Source of the DNA: Georgenia sp. EYE_87
Lineage (GTDB): Bacteria; Actinomycetota; Actinomycetes; Actinomycetales; Actinomycetaceae
Direction: 5' to 3'
Length of the DNA stretch: 64,000 bases
Assembly (NCBI RefSeq): GCF_023148685.1
Contig: NZ_JAHXNL010000006.1
Location: forward strand, 102,917 to 166,916
Below are positions 43,968 to 52,861 of this stretch, piece after piece. Within the stretch, counting starts at the first letter, position 1. Every line of letters begins with the position of its first letter. The notes below the pieces were generated by a model. The model was not told the origin of the DNA. It worked only from the letters and a program-made list of their open reading frames with translations, and searched no databases. A program made the position numbers and the translations under genes.

Positions 43968-44921
43968 GTGCCCGAGGACTTCCTGGTCGCGCGCAACCCC
44001 GAGGAGGGCACGACCCTGCCCTACCTGCTCCGGATCCCGCTCGGCGCGAACGGCATCGTGCTGAAGGCCCGCGAGAAGTGGCCGCGCACCAGCAAGGTGT
44101 ACTGCCACCGTGCCGTGGGCTGGCCCGCCGACCCGGAGATCCTCGAGGCCGTCCCCGTGCGCTCCTGCGTACGCCGGGGCGCCGCGATCGATCTCGTGCT
44201 CGACCGGGGCCGGGAGAACCGCTCGCAGTTCGTGCTCACCCGGGTGCGCGGCGGGCGCGAGGCGATCTTCTGGCAGACCGCACGCACCGCCAGGCAGGCC
44301 CGGCCGCGAGTCTCCGTGCCGACGGCCCGCGCCTCCGGCGTCGCCGAGCTGGCCATCCTGGTCGACAGCCGTGAGCGTTACGCCTGGAAGTTCAGCCAGC
44401 AGCAGGCGAGCACGACCAGGCGGGCGCTGCCGGCAGGCGACTACGCCGTCGAGCGGGACGGCGCTGTCGTGGCGGCGGTCGAGCGCAAGAGCCTCGCCGA
44501 TCTCGTCGCCACCCTCACCTCCGGGCGCATGCGGTACCTCCTGGCGGAGCTGGCCGAGCTGCCCCGTGCCGCCGTCGTCGTCGAGGACCGCTACTCCCGG
44601 GTGTTCGCGCTCGAGCACGTCCGGCCCGCCGTCGTCGCGGACGCCCTGGCCGAGTGCCAGGCACGGTTCCCGCAGGTGCCGATCATCTTCTGCGAGACCC
44701 GGGCCCTGGCGCAGGAGTGGACCTACCGCTTCCTCGCCGCAGCTCTGCGGGAGGTCGGCGACGAGGCCGGCGGGGACCTGCGCATGGCGGAGCTGGCGCC
44801 GGCCACGGCGCCGTCCTCGGCGGAGATCCGCACCTGGGCCCGGGCGAACGGGCATGCCGTCTCCGACCGGGGCAGGATCCCGGCGGCCGTGCTGGCCGCC
44901 TTCGACCGCCGGAACACGTGA
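43968..44921 (+). CDS. ERCC4-type nuclease with Lsr2 DNA-binding domain
   Basis: A 317-aa protein of three parts. The first ~125 residues have no clear match. The middle (about 128-235) is an ERCC4/XPF-type nuclease: LVDSRERYAWKF, the active-site set GDYAVERDG..VAAVERKSLADL (GDx(n)ERKx3D) and VVVEDRYSRVF. The C-terminus (about 280-315) is an Lsr2-type DNA-binding domain, SSAEIRTWARANGHAVSDRG, with the RGR minor-groove motif. Family knowledge: XPF-like nucleases cut branched DNA, and Lsr2 binds AT-rich DNA in Actinobacteria. A nuclease steered to AT-rich or foreign DNA, or to a repair structure, is inference. Leaderless GTG start. The next gene (SDR) is 58 bp downstream. Confidence 0.82.
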   Translation: MPEDFLVARNPEEGTTLPYLLRIPLGANGIVLKAREKWPRTSKVYCHRAVGWPADPEILEAVPVRSCVRRGAAIDLVLDRGRENRSQFVLTRVRGGREAIFWQTARTARQARPRVSVPTARASGVAELAILVDSRERYAWKFSQQQASTTRRALPAGDYAVERDGAVVAAVERKSLADLVATLTSGRMRYLLAELAELPRAAVVVEDRYSRVFALEHVRPAVVADALAECQARFPQVPIIFCETRALAQEWTYRFLAAALREVGDEAGGDLRMAELAPATAPSSAEIRTWARANGHAVSDRGRIPAAVLAAFDRRNT

Positions 44922-44979
44922 GGAGCGGGATCCGCGACCGGCACCTGCGAGGATGGCGTCCCGACCCCGAGGAGCATCT

Positions 44980-45807
44980 GTGAGCCGTACCGTCCGCCGT
45001 GCCCGTGTCCTGATCACCGGCGCCACCCGTGGCATGGGCCGCCTCTTCGCCGAGCGCGCCGCCGACGAGGGAGCCGACCAGCTGATCCTGTGGGGCCGGG
45101 ACGCCGACGCCCTCGCGCGCGCGTCGGAGGAGCTCGCCCGCCCGGGCCTGCGGATCCGCACCGACGTGGTGGACCTGACCGAGCCGACCCAGGTCGACGA
45201 CGCGGCCGCCAGCCTCCTCGCCGACGGCGTCGTGCCCGACGTGCTCGTCAACAACGCGGGCGTGATCACCGGAAACGCCTACTTCTGGGAGCTCACGCCC
45301 GAGGACACCGTCCGCACGCTGCGGGTCAACACCCTCGCCCCCATGCGCCTGGTCGGCCACCTCCTGCCGGCGATGATCGCCGACGGCGGACGGGCCAAGC
45401 GGGTCCTCAACGTCGCCTCGGCGGCCGGGATCGTGCCGAACCCGCGCATGTCGGTGTACGCGGCGTCGAAGGCGGCGCTGCTGAGCTGGTCCGACACGCT
45501 CCGCCTCGAGCTGGCCCAGGCGGGGCACGACCACGTGGCGGTCACGACGTTCAGCCCGTCCTACGTGGCGACGGAGATGTTCACCGGCACCAGGGCGGTG
45601 GCGCTGACGCCGGTGCTCACCCCGGAGCGCGCCGTGGACCAGGCGTGGCGGGCCATGCTCGCCGGGCGGGCGCACATCATCACCCCGCCCACGGTCCTCG
45701 TCGCCCGGGCGGCGCGGGGGCTGCTGCCGTCGCGCGCCTGGGACGCGATGGCCTCAGCGTTCGGCGTCCACCGCTCGATGGAGACGTTCGACGGCCGCGA
45801 GAGCTGA
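44980..45807 (+). CDS. Short-chain dehydrogenase/reductase
   Basis: NAD(P)-dependent oxidoreductase of the classical SDR type, 275 aa. Seen: cofactor motif LITGATRGMGRLFAERA, DVVDLTEP, NNAG, catalytic Ser in VLNVASAAGIV and the YxxxK pair in SVYAASKAALLSW. The C-terminus (about residues 215-265) has a hydrophobic stretch. Substrate unknown. The start is GTG 44980 with GAGGAG 5-6 nt upstream. It converges on mntR, 31 bp between stops. Confidence 0.9.
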   Translation: MSRTVRRARVLITGATRGMGRLFAERAADEGADQLILWGRDADALARASEELARPGLRIRTDVVDLTEPTQVDDAAASLLADGVVPDVLVNNAGVITGNAYFWELTPEDTVRTLRVNTLAPMRLVGHLLPAMIADGGRAKRVLNVASAAGIVPNPRMSVYAASKAALLSWSDTLRLELAQAGHDHVAVTTFSPSYVATEMFTGTRAVALTPVLTPERAVDQAWRAMLAGRAHIITPPTVLVARAARGLLPSRAWDAMASAFGVHRSMETFDGRES

Positions 45808-45838
45808 GCTTCGGCGGCCCGCCGTCGAGCACCGGGAC

Positions 45839-46510
45839 TCAGTCCCGCACGACCCACACCGACTCGGCGGCGGTCAGCCCCACCTCGACGGACCCCGGCC
45901 GGCCGGCGACCTGGAGAGTCAGCGTCCCGGCGAAGTCGCGCCGGTCCACCACGTGCAGCTCGGTGTCCAGGGCGACGCCCAGGTCGTCGAAGTACCGCAG
46001 CACCTGGGGGTCGGTGTCCGAGATCCGGGCCACGCGCACCCGCGCCCCGCCCGGCACGAGGTGGAGCTGGCCGGCCGGCGGGCTGGGCACCGCGCCGTCG
46101 CGGCTCGGGATGGGGTCGCCGTGCGGGTCCCGGTCCGGGTGGCCCAGCCGGGCGTCCAGGGCGTCGACGAGACGGTCGGACACGGCGTGCTCGAGCACCT
46201 CGGCCTCGTCGTGGACCTCGTCCCAGCCGTAGCCGAGCTCGGCCACGAGGAACGTCTCGAGGATCCGGTGCCGGCGGACGACGGCGAGCGCCGCGCGCCG
46301 TCCGTCCTCGGTGAGCTCGATCGCGCCGTAGCGGGCGTGGCGGAGCAGGCCCTGCGTCGTGAGCTTCTTGACCGCCTCGGAGACGGTCGACGGCGAGAAC
46401 CCCATCCGTCGCGCGAGCAGCGTGGTGGTGACCGGGTCGTCCGACCACTCCTGCACCGACCAGATGACCTTGAGGTAGTCCTGGTTGGCGGCGGTCAGCT
46501 CCTCGATCAC
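45839..46510 (-). CDS. mntR: DtxR/MntR-family metal-dependent repressor
   Basis: A 223-aa metal-sensing repressor. Seen: winged HTH LTAANQDYLKVIWSVQEW...RRMGFSPSTVSEAVKKL (in parts), the dimer and metal domain with VVRRHRILETFLVAELGYGWDEVHDEAEVLEHAVS (His/Glu ligands), and a C-terminal SH3-like FeoA domain (about residues 150-223). It follows a manganese-type ABC operon on the same strand and has its own leaderless promoter (TAGCCT, 7 nt before GTG 46510). Its probable operator is the 16-bp palindrome at 49169-49184. Mn is favoured over Fe by context; IdeR-type iron control is the alternative. Confidence 0.88.
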   Translation of the reverse strand: MIEELTAANQDYLKVIWSVQEWSDDPVTTTLLARRMGFSPSTVSEAVKKLTTQGLLRHARYGAIELTEDGRRAALAVVRRHRILETFLVAELGYGWDEVHDEAEVLEHAVSDRLVDALDARLGHPDRDPHGDPIPSRDGAVPSPPAGQLHLVPGGARVRVARISDTDPQVLRYFDDLGVALDTELHVVDRRDFAGTLTLQVAGRPGSVEVGLTAAESVWVVRD

Positions 46511-46515
46511 GGCGC

Positions 46516-47367
46516 TCAGGCTACGCGAGCCCGGGCCGGGCGCCGCCGGCGGAGCAGGCCGGCGCGCGGGGCGAGGAGGTAGGCGAGGACGAACGCGGTC
46601 CCCTGCGCCAGCACGACCATCGGACCGGAGGCGGTGTCGAGGTAGTAGCTGGCGTAGATGCCGACGACGGCGCACACCGCCGCGAGCGAGGGTGCGAGGA
46701 GGAGCATCCGGGAGATCCGGTCGGTCAGCAGGCGGGCGGTGGCACCGGGCACGATGAGCATCGCCACCACGAGCACCACGCCCACCGCCTGGAGGGCGAC
46801 GACGACCGTGAGGGCGAGCAGGGCCAGCAGCATCGCCCCGAGCCGCCGGGGGTTCAGGCCGATGGCCTGGGCGTGGGTGGGGTCGAAGGCGTAGAGGGTG
46901 AGGTCGCGCCGCTTGATCACGAGCACCGCAAGGGTGATCGCGCCGAGCGCGAGGACCTGGGCGAGGTCCGCCGTGGAGACGCCGAGGAGGTTGCCGAACA
47001 GGATGTGGTTGAGGTCGGTCTGGCTCGGCACGACCGAGACGAGCACCAGCCCGAGGGCGAACAGCACGGTGAAGACCACGCCGATGGCCGCGTCCTCCCT
47101 CAGCACCGACCTGTCCCGCACCACCCCGATCAGCCCGACGGCGAGGAGGCCGAAGACGAGCGCGCCGACGGCGAACGGCGCGCCCAGGAGGTAGGCGAGG
47201 ACCACGCCGGGCAGGACGGCGTGGGAGACGGCGTCGCCCATGAGGGACCAGCCGATGAGGACCAGCCAGCAGCTCAGCACCCCGCACACCACGGCGGCGA
47301 CGATCGAGACGACGAACGCGCGCTGCATGAACCCGTAGGCCAGCGGCTCGGCGAGGAGCTCGATCAC
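46516..47367 (-). CDS. Metal ABC transporter permease (Mn/Zn type)
   Basis: Membrane subunit of a cluster-A-I metal importer, 283 aa, eight to nine membrane segments. Seen: FMQRAFVVSIVAAVVCGVLS, LIGWSLMGDAVSHAVLPGVVLAYLLG (the conserved GDA.SHA.LPG site), and LQAVGVVLVVAMLIVPGATA. The start is GTG 47367, overlapping the ATPase gene stop by 4 nt, so the operon reads binding protein, ATPase, permease. mntR starts 5 nt after its stop. Confidence 0.92.
   Translation of the reverse strand: MIELLAEPLAYGFMQRAFVVSIVAAVVCGVLSCWLVLIGWSLMGDAVSHAVLPGVVLAYLLGAPFAVGALVFGLLAVGLIGVVRDRSVLREDAAIGVVFTVLFALGLVLVSVVPSQTDLNHILFGNLLGVSTADLAQVLALGAITLAVLVIKRRDLTLYAFDPTHAQAIGLNPRRLGAMLLALLALTVVVALQAVGVVLVVAMLIVPGATARLLTDRISRMLLLAPSLAAVCAVVGIYASYYLDTASGPMVVLAQGTAFVLAYLLAPRAGLLRRRRPARARVA
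46518..46523 (-). promoter_or_regulatory. -10 element, leaderless mntR
   Basis: TAGCCT on the minus strand, 7-nt spacer to the GTG at 46510. It lies inside the end of the permease gene, so mntR can be expressed apart from the operon. Confidence 0.45.
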
Positions 47368-48125
47368 GACGCCGCCTCCGCAGGGTCGACGCCGAACGCG
47401 CGGGCCAGGTTCTCCGGCCGGAGGATCTCCGCGGGCGGGGCGTGCAGGAGCACGCGGCGCTGCAGCAGCACGGCGTCGTCGCAGAGCTCGTCGAGGCTCT
47501 GCAGGTCGTGGGTGGAGACCAGGACGGTGCGCCCGTCGGCGGCGAGCTCGCGCAGCAGCGCGGTCAGGGTCGCCTCGGTGCGCCGGTCGACCCCGGCGAA
47601 CGGCTCGTCGAGCAGCAGCACCCCGGCCTCCTGCGCGAGGCCGCGGGCGACGAACGCCCGCTTGCGCTGCCCGCCGGAGAGCGCGCCGATCTGCCGGTCG
47701 GCCAGGTCTGTCAGGTCCACCCGGGCGAGGGCGGCGTCGACGGCGTCGTGGTCGGCCCGGCGGGGGCGGCGCGCGAGGCCGAGGCGGCCGTAGCGGCCCA
47801 TGAGCACGACGTCGCGCACGGCCACCGGGAACGTCCAGTCGACGTCCTCCGTCTGCGGGACGTACGCCACGACGCCGCGGCGGCGCGCCTGCTCGGTGCT
47901 CAGGCCCTGCACGCGGACGTGGCCGGCGTCGGGCCGCACCAGGCCCATGACGGCCTTGAAGAGGGTGGACTTGCCGGAGCCGTTCATGCCGACCAGACCC
48001 GTGACGCGGCCGGTGCGAAGGCTGAAGGTGGCGCCGTCGAGGGCGGTCACCGCGCCGTAGCGCACGGTGAGGTCCCGGACCTCCAGGGCGGCGCCGACGA
48101 CGGCGCGCGGCGGGTCGAGGATCAC
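47364..48125 (-). CDS. Metal ABC transporter ATP-binding protein (Mn/Zn type)
   Basis: Cytoplasmic ATPase of the importer, 253 aa. Seen: Walker A GMNGSGKSTLF, Q-loop VPQTEDVDWTFPV (the DVDW form is typical of Mn/Zn transporters), signature LSGGQRKR, Walker B LLLDEPFAGVD and switch His in VSTHDLQSL. The start is GTG 48125 (4-nt overlap with the binding-protein stop). Readings that extend further upstream lie within the binding-protein gene and lack homology. Confidence 0.93.
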   Translation of the reverse strand: MILDPPRAVVGAALEVRDLTVRYGAVTALDGATFSLRTGRVTGLVGMNGSGKSTLFKAVMGLVRPDAGHVRVQGLSTEQARRRGVVAYVPQTEDVDWTFPVAVRDVVLMGRYGRLGLARRPRRADHDAVDAALARVDLTDLADRQIGALSGGQRKRAFVARGLAQEAGVLLLDEPFAGVDRRTEATLTALLRELAADGRTVLVSTHDLQSLDELCDDAVLLQRRVLLHAPPAEILRPENLARAFGVDPAEAAS

Positions 48126-49177
48126 GGCAGCTCCTCCCCGGTGAGCCCGGCGACGATGGTCACGGCGTCGTGGCGCAGCAGGTCCAGGTAGGTGGGCACC
48201 GGGCCGTCCGGCCGGGAGAGAGAGTCGACGTACAGCGTCCCGCCGTAGCGGGCGCCCGTCTCCGCGGCCACCTGCAGCTGGGCGTCCGCGTTGACGGTGG
48301 ACTCGCAGAAGACCGCCGGCACGTCGTCCTCGCGCACCTGGTCGATGACGGCGGCGACCTGCCGCGGCGTGGACTGGCGCTCCGCGTTGACCGGCCAGAG
48401 GTAGGCCTCCTCCAGGCCGGCGTCGCGGGCGAGGTAGGAGAAGGCGCCCTCGCAGGTCACGAGCACCCGGTGCTCCTCGGGCAGCGTGCCCAGCGCCGCG
48501 ACCAGCCCCTGGCGCACCTCCTCCAGCTCGGCCGCGTACGCGCGCCCGTTCGCCGCGTAGTCCTCGGCGTGCGCCGGGTCGAGGTCGCGCAGCGCGTCCA
48601 CGATGTTCTCCACGTACACCTGCCCCGCCGCCGGGGACATCCACGCGTGCGGGTTCGTGGTGTCCTCCCGCCCGGCGATCGGGATCGGGTCCACGCCCTC
48701 GCTGAGCACCACGCGCTCGGCGTCGACGTCCGCCATGAACTGGTCGAACCACGCCTCGAGACCGAGCCCGTTGTCGAGCACGAGGTCGGCCCCCTGGCCG
48801 CGGGTGAGGTCCTCCGGCGTCGGCTCGTAGCCGTGGATCTCCGCGCCGACGTCGGTCACGGACTCCACCCGCACGTGCTCGCCGCCGACGTTGCGCACCA
48901 TGTCCGCCAGCACCGTGAACGTGGTCAGGACCAGGGGTCGCTCGTCCGCGCCTCCGGCACCGTCCGCCTCGCTCCCGCCGTCCTGCCCGACGGCGGAGCT
49001 GCCGTCCGAGGCCGGCTCGCCGACGGCGGAGCCTCCGGCGTCGGGGCCCCGGTCGCCGAGCCCGTAGCCACGGTCACCGCCGCCGTCGCCCGCCGAGCAG
49101 CCCGCGAGGGCGCAGGCCCCTGCCAGCAGCGCGGCGACCGCCGACTGTCGGCTACCCGCGGGCGGAAGTTTCGGCAT
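48122..49177 (-). CDS. Metal-binding lipoprotein of ABC importer (cluster A-I, Mn/Zn)
   Basis: Extracytoplasmic solute-binding protein, 351 aa. Seen: signal peptide with lipobox ALAGCSAG, then a Gly/Asp/Ser-rich low-complexity linker to about residue 80. The binding domain has the metal ligands H in AEIHGYEPTPED, H in TTNPHAWMSP, E in VFCESTVNAD and D in LYVDSLSRPDG, the usual His-His-Glu-Asp set. No His-rich loop is seen, which fits Mn better than Zn. The ATG at 49177 lies inside the operator palindrome; with the -10 TAGTAT 6 nt upstream it is leaderless. Confidence 0.92.
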   Translation of the reverse strand: MPKLPPAGSRQSAVAALLAGACALAGCSAGDGGGDRGYGLGDRGPDAGGSAVGEPASDGSSAVGQDGGSEADGAGGADERPLVLTTFTVLADMVRNVGGEHVRVESVTDVGAEIHGYEPTPEDLTRGQGADLVLDNGLGLEAWFDQFMADVDAERVVLSEGVDPIPIAGREDTTNPHAWMSPAAGQVYVENIVDALRDLDPAHAEDYAANGRAYAAELEEVRQGLVAALGTLPEEHRVLVTCEGAFSYLARDAGLEEAYLWPVNAERQSTPRQVAAVIDQVREDDVPAVFCESTVNADAQLQVAAETGARYGGTLYVDSLSRPDGPVPTYLDLLRHDAVTIVAGLTGEELP

Positions 49178-49184
49178 GCCGAAA
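49169..49184. promoter_or_regulatory. MntR/DtxR-type operator over the importer start codon
   Basis: TTTCGGCATGCCGAAA is a perfect 16-bp palindrome. The central CAT is the start codon of the binding-protein gene (minus strand), and the right edge touches the -10 (49184-49189). A DtxR-family dimer bound here would cover the transcription and translation start of a leaderless message. Confidence 0.7.
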
Positions 49185-49189
49185 TACTA
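49184..49189 (-). promoter_or_regulatory. -10 element of the metal ABC operon
   Basis: TAGTAT on the minus strand, 6 nt before the ATG at 49177, adjoining the operator. Confidence 0.5.
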
Positions 49190-49225
49190 GGAGCGCCCGG
49201 TGGTGCGGACAAGGGTCGCGCGACG

Positions 49226-50866
49226 TCAGCCGCGGTCGACGGCGTCGGCCTCCACGTCCGCCGGCTCCACGTCCGCCGGCTTGACGTCCGCTGTCTCCAC
49301 CGCCGGGTCCGCGTCCGCCCAGTCCACCTCGTCGGAGGCGTAGAACGCCCACCCCTGCTCCCGCCACAGGGGGACCTGGGCCGCGAGCCGGCGGGCGAAG
49401 TCGTCGAACCCGCCGCCGTCGCGCACGTCCTGCGGGGTCCACGCCACCTCGGCGGCGGCGACCAGCCGGGGCAGCAGCATCGTGAAGAGGTCCTCGCGCG
49501 TGGCGACGGTCTCCGTCCACAGCGGGGCCTCCACGCCGCGCACCCGCTCCGGGTCGATCCCGTCGACGTGGGTGTCCGGGTCCCACTCCCAGGACCGGCG
49601 CACGTCGACGTACCCGGACCAGTCCAGCCCGAGCGGGAAGTCCGGCGCGTACTTCATGTCGAGGTAGACGTGGTTCGACGGCGACATGATCACGTCGTGC
49701 CCGCGGCCGGCCGCCTCCCGCACGCCCGCGGGGTCCAGGGTCGAGGCCCACAGCTGCACGACGGTCCCCTCGGGCAGGTCCGCCCCGGCTGCCTCCTGCC
49801 AGACCACGAGGGTCTTGCCCGTGCCGGCGACCACCTGGCCGAGGGCGCCGACGAAGTCCGCGTAGTCCTCCTCGGTGATGGTGTCGACCTCGTCGCCGCC
49901 GCCGTGCACGTACGGCCCGGGCGTCAGCTCCGCGAGCTCGGTGAACACGTCGCGCACGAAGGGCAGGGTGGCGGGCTCGTTGAGGGTGACCTTGGAGAAC
50001 CCGACGTGGGCGCCGGTGAAGGCCGGGGTCGGCTCGCCCGACGGCGTGAGCTCGCCGTAGGCGTGCAGGGCCGCGTTGACGTGGCCGGGGACGTCGATCT
50101 CCGGCACGAGGGTGACGCGGCGGTCGGCGGCGTGCTCCAGGAGGTCCTCCCAGTCGGCGCGGGTCAGGAACCCGGCCGCGCCGCCGCCCACCTGCCCGGT
50201 GCCCGACAGCTCGGTGAGCAGCGGCCGGGACGCCAGCTCGAGCCGCCACGCCTGGTCGTCGGTCAGGTGCAGGTGCACGGCGTTGAGCTTGTAGACCGCG
50301 GCGAGGTCGATGACCTCCTTGAGGACGTCGACGTCGAAGAAGTGGCGGACCACGTCGATCATCACGCCGCGCCAGGCGTAGCGCGGTGCGTCCTCGACGT
50401 GCAGCGCGGGCAGCACGGGCGGCTCGCCTCCGCCGGCCCGCTCGGCGGCGGCGCGGAGCAGCTGGACCAGCGTCGTCGCGCCGCGGTAGAGGCCCACGGG
50501 CCGGGCGGCACGCAGGAGCACGCGGTCGGCGTCGATGTGCAGCGTGTACGCCTCCTCGGCGGCCGCCTCCCGGGTGAGCGGCCGGGGCCGGGGTGCGGGC
50601 GCCGCGCCGTCGCCCGATCCCGAGCCGTCGCGGGAGGCTCCCCCGTCGGCCAGCTCCAGCACGACCGCGGGCCCGTCGCCCGCCGGGCCGTGGACGAGCA
50701 GGCTCGGTCCCCCGGACGCCGCGCCCAGGAGGTCCGCGAGACCAGCGAGCGCCGACGCGTCCAGCCGTGCGGCGTCGGGCACCACCAGCCGGACCGGCGC
50801 GACGAGACGGAACCCCGGCTCGTCGAGCGGACGCAGGTGGGCTGGGGCGGGGACGAGCGGGAGCAT
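49226..50866 (-). CDS. Beta-N-acetylhexosaminidase (GH20)
   Basis: Removes terminal GlcNAc/GalNAc from chitin fragments or wall-derived sugars by substrate-assisted catalysis. The product is 546 aa with no signal peptide, so probably cytoplasmic. Seen: N-terminal GH20b-like domain (to about residue 145), then the barrel with YAWRGVMIDVVRHFF, LHLTDDQAWRLE, VPEIDVPGHVNAAL, the catalytic Asp-Glu in HGGGDEVDTI, and VVQLWAS. The last 25 residues are a short Asp/Val/Pro/Ala repeat (ADVKPADVEPADVEADAV). The start is ATG 50866 with GGAGG 6 nt upstream. No sugar transporter is adjacent. Confidence 0.9.
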   Translation of the reverse strand: MLPLVPAPAHLRPLDEPGFRLVAPVRLVVPDAARLDASALAGLADLLGAASGGPSLLVHGPAGDGPAVVLELADGGASRDGSGSGDGAAPAPRPRPLTREAAAEEAYTLHIDADRVLLRAARPVGLYRGATTLVQLLRAAAERAGGGEPPVLPALHVEDAPRYAWRGVMIDVVRHFFDVDVLKEVIDLAAVYKLNAVHLHLTDDQAWRLELASRPLLTELSGTGQVGGGAAGFLTRADWEDLLEHAADRRVTLVPEIDVPGHVNAALHAYGELTPSGEPTPAFTGAHVGFSKVTLNEPATLPFVRDVFTELAELTPGPYVHGGGDEVDTITEEDYADFVGALGQVVAGTGKTLVVWQEAAGADLPEGTVVQLWASTLDPAGVREAAGRGHDVIMSPSNHVYLDMKYAPDFPLGLDWSGYVDVRRSWEWDPDTHVDGIDPERVRGVEAPLWTETVATREDLFTMLLPRLVAAAEVAWTPQDVRDGGGFDDFARRLAAQVPLWREQGWAFYASDEVDWADADPAVETADVKPADVEPADVEADAVDRG

Positions 50867-50935
50867 CGGGGACCTCCGTGGACCGGTGCGCGGACGGCGT
50901 GCCGCCGACCGGGCGGCCGCCGACGTGCGCCAACG

Positions 50936-52861
50936 CTACTGGCGCGCCAGGGACGCCCGGCCCACCGGCGCGCGTGGGGCCCGCGCCCGCTCGGCCCGCA
51001 GCGCCTCGACCCGGGCCTGGTCCGCCCGCTCCTCCCGGCCCGGGCGCGAGGCGAGCAGGGCCCACAGGATGCAGGTCAGGTCCACGACCTCCTGCATCCA
51101 CGCCCCGACGATGGCAGGCAGCAGGCCGGCCGCGGCCACGAGCATGAGCGCCACGGAGAACCCGACGCCGATGCCGATGGCCTGCCACGCCACCCGCATG
51201 GTGCGCCGGCCGATCTGCACGGCGCGCACGGTCCGGTAGAGGTCGTCGAGGAGGACGACGACGTCGGCGGACTCGCTGGCCGCCGTGGAACCCTTCGCCC
51301 CCATCGCCACCCCCACGTCGGCGACGGCGAGAACGGGGGCGTCGTTGACGCCGTCGCCCACCATCATCACGGGGCGCGAGGTGACCGCCCGGAGGGCGTC
51401 GACCTTGTGCTCGGGCAGCAGGCCGGCGCGGACGTCGTCGATCCCGATCTCGGCCGCGATGTGTCGTGCGGTCGGCTCGGCGTCACCGGTCAGCATCATG
51501 GTGGTGCCCACGCCGGCCCGGTGCAGGCCCGCGAGCGTCTCCACGGTCTCGGCGCGGATCTCGTCGGCGAGGGCGACGACGCCGGCGTAGCAGCCGGCCA
51601 CGCCCACGTGGACGCCGGTCTGCCCCGGCGGGAGCGCGACGTCCCGCACGCCGCTGACCTCGCCGGCGACGAAGGTGGCCTTGCCGACGACGACGGTGCG
51701 CCCACCCACGACGGCGCGCACACCGTGGGCGGTCACCTCCTCGACGTCGGAGGCGGCCTGGACGGGCAGCCGTCGACGGCGCGCCGCCGCCACGATGGCG
51801 GCCGCCAGCGGGTGCGACGAGTACTGCTCGACGGCTGCGGCCAGCGAGAGGACCTCGTCCGGGCTGAGGCCGTCGGCGACCTCGACGCGGGCGACGCGGG
51901 GGGTGCCGTAGGTGAGGGTGCCGGTCTTGTCGAAGGCGACGGTGCGCACCCGCGCCAGCTGCTCGAGGGTTCCCCCGCCCTTGACGATCACGCCGTTGCT
52001 CGCGGAGCGCGACATGCCGGCCATGAAGGCGACCGGCGCGGCGATGATCAGCGGGCACGGGGTGGCGACCACGAGCACCTCGGCGAAGCGGGTCGGATCC
52101 CCGGAGAGCGCCCAGGCGAGGCCGGCGATGAGGAACGCGACGGCGGTGAAGGGCACGGCGACGCGGTCGGCGAGACGGACGAACGGGGCCTTGGAGTCCT
52201 GCGCCTCGCGGACCAGCTCGACGATGCGCTGGTACTGCGAGTCGGCGGCGGCCGCGGTGACCCGCACGCGCACGGCCTCGCCGCCGTTGACGGAGCCCGA
52301 GAGGAGGTCGTCACCGCGGCGGCGGTCGACGGGGAGGGACTCGCCCGTGAGCGAGGACTCGTCGAAGGTGGCGTCGTCGGAGAGGAGGACGCCGTCGACC
52401 GGGACGAGCTCGTGCGGCTTGACGAGCACCTCCTCGCCCACGACGAGCTCGGTGACGGCGACGTCGTCGACCGTGCCGTCCGGGAGAAGGCGGTGGCCCA
52501 CCTGCGGGGCCCGCTCCAGCAGCGCGGACAGCTCGCGTCGCGCCCGCCCGGCGGCGTAGTCCTCGAGGGCCTCGCCGCCGGAGAGCATGAGGCAGACCAC
52601 GAGCGCCGCCCAGTACTCACCGACGAGCACCGTGGAGACGATGGCCGTGACGGCGAGGATGTCGACGCCGTAGGTGCCGGCGCGCAGGTCCGCGACCATG
52701 CCGCGCGCCTGGAGCGCCGCGACGGCGAGCGCGAAGATCGAGACGGCCCACCGGGCGGCGTCGGCCAGGCCGGCGAGCTCGAGCGCACCACCGAGGAGAC
52801 CCACGAGCAGCGTGGCTGTGACGACCCGGTGGTCGCGGAGGAACCCTACGACGACGGCCAT
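50936..52861 (-). CDS. Heavy-metal P1B-type ATPase, atypical TPCP motif
   Basis: ATP-driven metal exporter, 641 aa, with no N-terminal metal-binding domain. Seen: actuator TGES, TM6 motif VVATPCPLIIAAP (TPCP, not the CPC or SPC of copper and zinc pumps), phosphorylation site DKTGTLTYG, HP motif SSHPLAAAIVAA, and hinge MMVGDGVNDAPVL. The C-terminal TMs end in a basic tail. The metal is not settled: the TPCP form, the iron-box-like site upstream and the nearby mnt operon suggest Mn, Fe or Co. The start is ATG 52861 with GAGG only 2 nt away, so either weak SD use or a near-leaderless message. Confidence 0.87.
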   Translation of the reverse strand: MAVVVGFLRDHRVVTATLLVGLLGGALELAGLADAARWAVSIFALAVAALQARGMVADLRAGTYGVDILAVTAIVSTVLVGEYWAALVVCLMLSGGEALEDYAAGRARRELSALLERAPQVGHRLLPDGTVDDVAVTELVVGEEVLVKPHELVPVDGVLLSDDATFDESSLTGESLPVDRRRGDDLLSGSVNGGEAVRVRVTAAAADSQYQRIVELVREAQDSKAPFVRLADRVAVPFTAVAFLIAGLAWALSGDPTRFAEVLVVATPCPLIIAAPVAFMAGMSRSASNGVIVKGGGTLEQLARVRTVAFDKTGTLTYGTPRVARVEVADGLSPDEVLSLAAAVEQYSSHPLAAAIVAAARRRRLPVQAASDVEEVTAHGVRAVVGGRTVVVGKATFVAGEVSGVRDVALPPGQTGVHVGVAGCYAGVVALADEIRAETVETLAGLHRAGVGTTMMLTGDAEPTARHIAAEIGIDDVRAGLLPEHKVDALRAVTSRPVMMVGDGVNDAPVLAVADVGVAMGAKGSTAASESADVVVLLDDLYRTVRAVQIGRRTMRVAWQAIGIGVGFSVALMLVAAAGLLPAIVGAWMQEVVDLTCILWALLASRPGREERADQARVEALRAERARAPRAPVGRASLARQ

